A stretch of 64,000 nt of DNA from Lojkania enalia. Its lineage: Eukaryota; Ascomycota; Dothideomycetes; Pleosporales. Location: assembly GCA_010094045.1 (NCBI GenBank), contig ML986583.1, forward strand, positions 33,951 through 97,950, given 5' to 3'. Position numbers and translations under genes: made by a program. The notes under the pieces are model-generated. The model was not told where the DNA came from, searched no databases, and saw only the letters and a list, made by a program, of their open reading frames with translations. Below, piece after piece: positions 58,024-64,000 of the stretch. Each line of letters opens with the position of its first letter. The stretch's first letter is position 1.

Positions 58024-60300
58024 CTACCCAAATACCCAGCTAAGCCAAATCCAACCCGCAAACACCACCCCCTCCAAAAGCAGGAACAGCACTCCAAACA
58101 ACACCCCCGGTCCCACCCTCTCGCCCCTCCCTTCGAATGCCAACGCCCTCCATCCGCTGACCCCGACGAAGACCCACAGTAGCGTGGCTAGGATGCTAAG
58201 TGCCAGCATCAGGGCTAGGGCTAAGAGGATCTTGGGCAGGGAGAAGCCGTGCACGAATTGGATGGCGGAAACGGCGTCTGGTTGCTCTCTGCCCAGAAGT
58301 TTGATTTCTTGTTTTAGTTTTTGTTGTGGGTCTGAAGTCTGCGCTGGTCGTGAATTTCCATCATCATCATCATCATCATCGTCGTTGTCGTCGTCGTCGT
58401 GTTCATCATTCTCCAACTCGATACCCGCCACGCCGTGGCCGAGGCTCTTGCTCCTGCGCTTCCGGCCCTTGAGCCGTGATGAGGGCCCTGCAAAGGAGGG
58501 CGAGGCAGCTCGTGGCTCGGCTGCCCGGTTGCTGGATGCGAGGCGGCGGGCCCAATGGACCCATGTATATCTTGCTTTGCCATTCTGTGGGTTTTGGTAG
58601 AGTTTTAGGAGATTGTGCTCGGTGAAGGGCGTGCTGGCGCTGGAATCTAGGCTCAAGCCGCCTCTCGCTGCCAGCAGTCTCGTTGTTGGTATGTCTTGGA
58701 ATGAGTTGCCGCCACTGCATGTTGAGTGGGGTGAGGAGTCGGCGCTCCAGATGCTGAGCTGTCCGAGCTGAATACACTTTAAAGACCTTGCACTTAGAAA
58801 CCTCCAAGGCCACGGGCCAGCAAGCCTATGATACGCGTCTCGCAGTCGCTCGGCGAAGAACCGGTCATCGAAATCGACCGCCACATCCTCTCCGATTCCA
58901 CCACTCTTCTCCTCCCCCGAACCACCCTTGTCCTTCCTCCTCGACAATCTATGCCCGTTTTCCCTAAGACTCACTGTCATCAAACTCCCCGGAATCTCAA
59001 TCTCCTGCACGCCCCCAACTCTTTCTAGCTCCCTCCCCCTCCTGACCATTGCAAACACCACACATTTCTCCATCCCTTTGCCGCCATTCCCCTTCCCCAA
59101 ATCGCTAACCACCTTCCTCCTCCCTGCATCCACCTTCCCTTTCCCATCCCTCAAACCGGATTCCCCTTCGCCAGCCACAAGGCCCAACACCCTCTTCCCC
59201 TTGCGAAAGCTGCTCGTCCGCGGCCGTGCGGGCGGTCGCGGGAAAACTTTCTTTACAGTGAAGGGGTAGGGCGTTTTGATGAAGTGGGTAGAGGGGCTGG
59301 CGGGTCGGTTTGCGTCTTCTTCTTCTTCTTCTTCTTCTTCTTCTTCTTCTTCTTCTTCTTCTTCTTCTTGGTGGTGATCAGTTATTGGAGGAGAGTGCGG
59401 GGACAGGAAAATGTGTTGGGGCTTGGGGCGTTGCGCCAGGGAGAGGGAGGCTGAAGGATAGATGGATTCTAGGGCCCGCATGGTGAGTGCGTGGGCGCTA
59501 AGGATGCTGTCTGCGTGCCAGCTGTCCGCCATATTGCTCCTGCTGCGGGCGTCCTGGGGGAGGGCTTCCTCGCCGACGAGGTATCTCGTTGACTTATGCT
59601 TGTGGGAGAACGTCTTCAGATTTGTGATATCGGAGGCCTGGTCAAAGCTTGTGGTCGTGTTGTTGAGCGGGCTGCCGCACGGGGTGTCCAGTGCTGAATT
59701 GGAGTGCGAGCGTGGGGTGGTGTGTACGAGGCTGGCAGGCTGTGAAGGCTGTTTTAGAGATAGGTGGCGGGCTCTTTTGATAGCCTTGTTCCATCTTTGC
59801 TCTTGCCCTCGTGCTTCCTCGTCATCATCTTCGGTTCTCATTATGTCTTCGTCGTCCACCGTGCCGGCCGATGAATCACGCAGCGCTATCCTATGGAAGG
59901 ACGGCAAAGCATTCCTAACCCAGCCCTCCCCATTATCCTCCTTCAACCCCTTATTAGCCTGAATCGCCATCCCCATCCCTCCCACCCCCCCAGCTTCCCT
60001 TCGCAACCTCTCTACCCTCCCAAACTCCTTCGGCCCATCGTCATCATCCGCCCACCCCTCATTACTATCGTCCTCAAAGAAATCGGCTCCCGGTTGCACG
60101 CCTGTTTCCATGCTCTCGCTCATTTCGGGCCGCACACTATGCTTCCGCATCTCGGGGTTGGAGGTAATAATTCTAGGGGAGGAGGCTGGGCTTGAGGAGA
60201 GGCGTGCGGAGGGGTGGGCGAGGATGAGGGTTTGGGTTGGACGGGTAAGCGGGAAGGAGGGGAGAGGTGAAGAGTGACTTGGTGAATGGGCGGATGACAT
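58024..60300 (-). CDS. acidic-repeat protein with two C-terminal membrane helices
   Basis: Intronless, 758 residues. The N-terminus is Ser/Pro-rich and disordered. The middle holds a pure poly-Glu tract (about residues 310-330, coded by the GAA microsatellite at 59314-59369) and later an Asp-rich patch (HDDDDNDDDDDDDDGN, about residue 640). A more ordered block lies at about 460-600 (DDRFFAERLRDAYHRLAGPW, RFLSARSLKCIQLG, LLKLYQNPQNGKARYTWVHW). Two hydrophobic helices end the protein (ILLALALMLALSILATLLWV and GVLFGVLFLLLEGVVFAGWI). I recognise it as the type of conserved Pezizomycotina membrane protein without known function; the WPWRFLSARSLK and YTWVHWARR patches look like its conserved core. 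No signal peptide, so the tail is probably the anchor. Confidence 0.75.
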   Translation of the reverse strand: MSSAHSPSHSSPLPSFPLTRPTQTLILAHPSARLSSSPASSPRIITSNPEMRKHSVRPEMSESMETGVQPGADFFEDDSNEGWADDDDGPKEFGRVERLRREAGGVGGMGMAIQANKGLKEDNGEGWVRNALPSFHRIALRDSSAGTVDDEDIMRTEDDDEEARGQEQRWNKAIKRARHLSLKQPSQPASLVHTTPRSHSNSALDTPCGSPLNNTTTSFDQASDITNLKTFSHKHKSTRYLVGEEALPQDARSRSNMADSWHADSILSAHALTMRALESIYPSASLSLAQRPKPQHIFLSPHSPPITDHHQEEEEEEEEEEEEEEEEEDANRPASPSTHFIKTPYPFTVKKVFPRPPARPRTSSFRKGKRVLGLVAGEGESGLRDGKGKVDAGRRKVVSDLGKGNGGKGMEKCVVFAMVRRGRELERVGGVQEIEIPGSLMTVSLRENGHRLSRRKDKGGSGEEKSGGIGEDVAVDFDDRFFAERLRDAYHRLAGPWPWRFLSARSLKCIQLGQLSIWSADSSPHSTCSGGNSFQDIPTTRLLAARGGLSLDSSASTPFTEHNLLKLYQNPQNGKARYTWVHWARRLASSNRAAEPRAASPSFAGPSSRLKGRKRRSKSLGHGVAGIELENDEHDDDDNDDDDDDDDGNSRPAQTSDPQQKLKQEIKLLGREQPDAVSAIQFVHGFSLPKILLALALMLALSILATLLWVFVGVSGWRALAFEGRGERVGPGVLFGVLFLLLEGVVFAGWIWLSWVFG
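59314..59369. repeat. (TTC/GAA)n microsatellite inside coding sequence
   Basis: About 18 uninterrupted trinucleotides encoding poly-Glu on the minus strand. Length is expected to vary between strains without breaking the frame. Confidence 0.95.
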
Positions 60301-60823
60301 TGGGTTGTTGTGTTATAGGCTTAAGAGTGTTAGGGGAGTGGGAATTGAGCGGCTTGACGCAATGATGATAGAAAGTCTTCAGAAGTCAATTTTAAGATGA
60401 GCGTGAGAGAAATGTCGGTAATAGGGAGAATGGGATTGGGGAGTCGTTCATTAAAAGCTCAATGGGAGAATGGGCAAAACAAAGAAGATATGCGATAGCT
60501 AATTTTGTGTATCTAGGAACCTGTGCTCTGGAATGCGGCTTGGTGGGAAAGCCGCGTGTTGGGGGTTGAATGCATTCCTCATGGACCCTTTGCCGGGAAT
60601 AAAATGAGATTTAGAGAAAGAGTGTTCAGGAATAGTGATATTGGATGGCAAACGACTCTTCTAGAAGCATGTACCTGTAGCTCTTGAGACGAACAAGTAG
60701 AATGAAATACTCCAAATGCCGTGTAATCATGGCTTTCCTATACCAACCAACCAACCAATCAGCTGTTCAATAAAATGCGTACAATCACATATTCATATAT
60801 CAGAATTTAGATAGCTCATTTCT
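60301..60823. other. intergenic
   Basis: 523 bases; promoter of the two-helix protein (read leftward) and 3' flank of the carrier gene. CCAACCAACCAACC-type repeat at 60744-60757. Nothing else seen. Confidence 0.5.
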
Positions 60824-61874
60824 TCACTCGCCATTGCGATCAAACATGGTGCTCATTGCCTTCTGCGCAAGCTCGACTCCCAAGAAAGTGGCGGCATTGG
60901 CAGGCACCGCTCGAGCCATGGCCGGCCCAATACCGGGGAAGAAGGCCTTGAAGCCGCCGCTTGCATGAATTCCCTTGATTGTGCCGCTGATCGTTGGTCG
61001 TCCCTCAGCGCTCTGCAATCGCGACTTGATTGTATCAATGGGAAAAACAGGGATCCACATGGCGACACCGGCAGCAGCGCCGGCGACCATGACAGCAGAA
61101 AGTGAAAGTTGACCAGGCTGTCCGGTAACTGGATCCTTAGGTGTAAGTTGCCGCTTCACAACTTCGTATGTAGCAAAATATGCCGCGGAACCGGGCCCAT
61201 CTCGGGCAAGCGTCATTGCAGAGCCTCGGAAGACAGACCGTATGCCGCCCTCCTTGTAGAGTTGCCGCACCACGTCCATGCCGCCAGAGTATTTGGGTTT
61301 CTCGCCCGGTGCCAGCTGTTTCTGGCCCTGGATCTGTAGGAGCACTTTTATGCGCTCAAAGGGGGCTGTGATGAGCGTCATGGGGATTGCGCTGAAGAAG
61401 CCAGCGGCGGACAGCTGGGCGGTGGAGTAGTGGCCGTTCTCGACTGTGGATACGGATGAGACGAGGCGTTTTCCGAGGTCGTAGCCCCAGAAGGAGACGG
61501 CGACTGCGAACTATTAGCATAATGCTCCCTAAGTACCGAGACTTGCGGATAACAGGATTCCTGAACTCACACATTGGCGTAACTCCGACCAAGGGCGCGG
61601 ACACACCCGCATACAGTCCCCGCGCCAGACCCTCCCTCGCAACGGTTTTCCGCACAACATCGATGGCGCCGCTGTATACGCCCTTCTCTGCTGTCTGTAA
61701 CCGGACTTTGACGAGATCGAATGGATGGCCGACAATGACTGCGCAGACTCCTCCCACGCCACCTGCGACTAGCGATCGGAGCGACTGGATGGATGATTTA
61801 GTGGCATCCTTGACATCTTCCTTTATTTCTTCGGGGGAGGGCAGATTGTCCGTCTTGATGGCCTTGGTAGCCAT
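60824..61874 (-). CDS. acuH: mitochondrial carnitine/acylcarnitine carrier
   Basis: Exons 61874-61571 and 61503-60824 (67-bp intron) give 327 residues. The splice uses the CGCAG acceptor so that GVTPM joins [14 protein letters not shown], which is continuous in the family. It exchanges acyl- and acetyl-carnitine for carnitine across the inner membrane, needed for growth on acetate and fatty acids in Aspergillus. Three mitochondrial-carrier repeats are seen, each with P-x-[DE]-x-x-[KR]: [22 protein letters not shown] and [11 protein letters not shown], each followed by a Gly-rich helix turn ([30 protein letters not shown]). The start [13 protein letters not shown] was chosen because the upstream open frame reads as a non-conserved extension. 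A carnitine/acylcarnitine branch is favoured over other carriers by the [20 protein letters not shown] block. Confidence 0.93.
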
Positions 61875-62733
61875 TGTGGGAGCTTGGACAGCCAGCCGAA
61901 TTCCAAACCAAAATGCGCCGTCACGGAGATCCGAGGCTGGGGAAACCGATTGCAGGATGGTCTGCGCGGTGAGGAGGGAGGGAGAGAGTGCGTGAAAAGA
62001 TGCGAGTGAAAGAAGGACAAATGTTTTGATTGACATATGCGCTCGTCCAGATTTCCGGAGCTTGGCTCACGTCGGCCGTGGACTCGGCTGCACACGCGAC
62101 CTCGGCTTAAGGGCTCCCCGCCTCACACTTCACACCGCACGCCTTAGACGAAGACGTGATGGACACTGCCCATCTTCCTTGGCTGGTATCCTGCTCAGAG
62201 GCCATTGAATAGAACGTGTCGAGCATGCGAAAGGGGTCTGGGCGTTGGTTGAGGTCGAAATAGCGTCTCATCCCGTATACCTAGATATGGGGATCTCCGG
62301 TCGGTCAAGGACGAGGGTGCATGCAAAAACCTGGAGAAGATTGCCTCGGGGCAGTTGTTCCCGGCCCAACGGCTGACGAGACCACACACCAGCGCGCCAC
62401 AGCGCCCCAGTCGTTCTCGGCGGGTACCTGAGGGCAGGATCTGTACATACTCCGTAGCTTTCTTCGGCTAAGGTTGAGCTGCCGACTCGTCGTAGTATCG
62501 GGCAGTCTATTCCTGTATCGATCAAGTTTAGCTGTTCGAGTTGATCACGAGTGTCGAACCGGGCACCTGAGTACCTAGGACATGCGAGTGGTCGTGCCAA
62601 GTCATGTCTCAACTTTCACATTCGCAAAGTAGGAGTGGCGTCTACCGTCTGGAATATATACAAAAGTATACTTGCACCGTCTTTCCAGGTTTCAAGTATA
62701 TACATCAATGCCTTCCTGCTCCTCTCCAACCAT
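61875..62733. promoter_or_regulatory. acuH upstream region with three CCGAGG/CCTCGG hexamers
   Basis: The hexamer occurs as CCGAGG at 61931-61936 and CCTCGG at 62100-62105 and 62344-62349. In Aspergillus nidulans this core is the recognition site of FarA/FarB (relatives of CTF1), which mediate fatty-acid induction of beta-oxidation and carnitine-shuttle genes. The region also contains the 3' flank of prx1. Matching sites in both orientations are compatible with such factors. No coding frame here is credible. Confidence 0.55.
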
Positions 62734-63635
62734 CTATTTACCAACATTGGTAAATCGCAGGTACGGCTTCACCTCCTTGACCTCGCCAAACTTCTTCTTC
62801 GCATCCTCCGTCGACACTGACGGCGGCACGATGACGTCCTGGCCTGCAGTCCAGTCAATGGGTGTCACAACCCCCTTCTTGTCGCCCGTCTGAAGCGAGT
62901 CAATCACTCGTAGCACCTCGGCCGTGTTCCGCCCCGTGCTGGCAGGGTACAGCATGACCAGCCGAATCTTCTTGTTCGGATCGATGATATAGACGGCGCG
63001 GATCGTAAGCGCTATTTCTCCCCTTTGAAGTTTCATCAAATCATCTTCCGAGACCATGTCGTAGAGGAAGGAGACCTTGTGGTCGGCGTCGGCAATGATG
63101 GGGAACTGCACTTTGGTGTTGGAGATCTCGTTGATGTCGTCAACCCACTTGTCGTGCTGGGCCAGGTCGTCGGCGCTCTACCACAGCCACGTCAGTATAT
63201 TGCAGCCAACCCTGTAGGGATGGGGACGGAAAACATACAAGGCCAATCATCTTGACGCCGCGACGGTCGAACTCATCCTTCATCTTTGCAAATGCCCCGA
63301 GCTCTGTCGTGCATACCGGTGTGAAGTCTGCGGGGTGCGAGAAGAGGATGGCCCAACTCCTGTCGATGAACTTGTGAAAGTCGATGTCACCGTGGCTTGT
63401 CTTGGCCTGGAAGTTGGGAGCTAGAGTCCAATTAGCTGTGCTGGTGCTCGTCCGTTCTGTAGAGGCACCCACCCAGCGAGCCCAGGCGAAGGCGAGGCTG
63501 CTCGATCGAACCGTTGGCAAAGCTGCGCATGAGGGTCGGTGCTGTGCTTTGAGACTTGCCGAGCCGCGGACGTATGGTAGAACGCGCGGTGAAGTAGAGA
63601 GCTCTGGGAGCGACGCGTGGGAGAAATGAGGCCAT
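62734..63635 (-). CDS. prx1: mitochondrial 1-Cys peroxiredoxin (Prx1/Prdx6 type)
   Basis: Exons 63635-63473, 63420-63239 and 63177-62734 give 262 residues. The splices restore LRLGSL-APNFQAKT and KMIGL-SADDLAQHDKW. The enzyme reduces H2O2 and alkyl hydroperoxides. Features: an Arg-rich presequence without acidic residues (MASFLPRVAPRALYFTARST), indicating mitochondrial import; the peroxidatic C91 in FSHPADFTPVCTTELG; a DKWVDDINE block; the Prdx6-type VYIIDPNKKIRLVMLYPAST; and the long C-terminal arm DWTAGQDVIVPPSVS. There is no second resolving Cys in the usual position, as expected for the 1-Cys class. Introns of 52 and 61 bp. Confidence 0.95.
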
Positions 63636-64000
63636 TGCGGCAGTTATCAGTGTGTATTTGTGTGGGTGGGGAACTGTCTGAGGCTCTTCTAGATTTTGTG
63701 CGATCACGGAACTGCGGTTTATGAACTCGACATGGCGTCATGCGAAGCGGAGCTATCTCGGTGCTAAGGGGCTCGGATCCCTCCTGGAATTCCACCTTCA
63801 GCCAACTTCAATTCATCATCACGGTCGATAATTTATTGAATGGCCTGGTCTCCCTAGTATGGTAATACGAAATAGTTACGTTCGTGTTTCATTCGAGGAA
63901 GCAGTCGGCGAGACAACAGCGGGCCTTAGTACACAAGTGGCCATTTCGGCGATCAGACCACAAGCAGCATCAACAATTACTCAACCCACCCTTCTAAGAC
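63636..64000. other. right-edge flank (prx1 promoter side)
   Basis: 365 bases upstream of the prx1 start. No gene or motif recognised; any gene to the right starts outside the window. Confidence 0.5.

Noticed and set aside
1..64000. tRNA, rRNA, CRISPR or bacterial-type operons
   Set aside because: No cloverleaf-like A/B-box pairs, rRNA stretches or regular repeat-spacer arrays were seen, and gene structure is clearly eukaryotic.

Overview
This is nuclear DNA of a filamentous ascomycete (Pezizomycotina). The signs are short introns of about 48-120 bp with GT..AG ends, genes on both strands without operons, fungus-specific families (Kar9, Rmt2, Zn2Cys6 regulator, HeLo-like N-terminal domain) and a left end of extreme AT content that looks like repeat-induced point mutation (RIP). 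The class cannot be fixed from the sequence. No tRNA, rRNA or CRISPR was recognised.

Layout. 1-7.6 kb is an AT-rich RIP island built from decayed transposons: the 3' end of a Ty3/gypsy chromovirus pol (1-0.83 kb), a possible LTR (about 1.96-2.2 kb) and three Fot1/pogo-like DDE transposon relics. The middle relic keeps terminal inverted repeats and a TA duplication. Base composition returns to normal near 7.64 kb. 7.6-13.9 kb is gene-poor, with one AIM6-like phosphodiesterase gene and a decayed phosphate-permease-like fragment. From 13.9 kb the window is ordinary gene-bearing DNA: Kar9 (-), a conserved protein with a calponin-homology-like tail (-), alternative oxidase (+), a peroxisomal GMC alcohol oxidase (+), a GNAT acetyltransferase (-) divergent from a Zn2Cys6 regulator (+), a 2,2-dialkylglycine decarboxylase-like enzyme (+), a broken HeLo-like-domain gene (+), an Emp70/TM9 nonaspanin (-), NCS-1 (-), Mediator subunit 4 (+), a flavin monooxygenase (-), a PCI protein of the PCID2/Thp1/Csn12 type (+), an SDR relic (-), Rmt2 (+), a dienelactone hydrolase-like/SnoaL protein (-), a two-TM acidic-repeat protein (-), the carnitine/acylcarnitine carrier (-) and mitochondrial 1-Cys peroxiredoxin (-).

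How genes relate. Most are unlinked housekeeping genes. The one stretch that resembles a small metabolic module is 31.9-37.3 kb: acetyltransferase, Zn2Cys6 regulator and dialkylglycine decarboxylase. The last keeps all the active-site residues checked and could act on 2-aminoisobutyrate or isovaline, residues found in fungal peptaibols. The acylcarnitine carrier has three CCGAGG/CCTCGG hexamers upstream, which fits fatty-acid control through FarA/FarB-type factors. Exon boundaries were derived by hand from splice signals and frame closure; every multi-exon model given without a stated break closes in frame.
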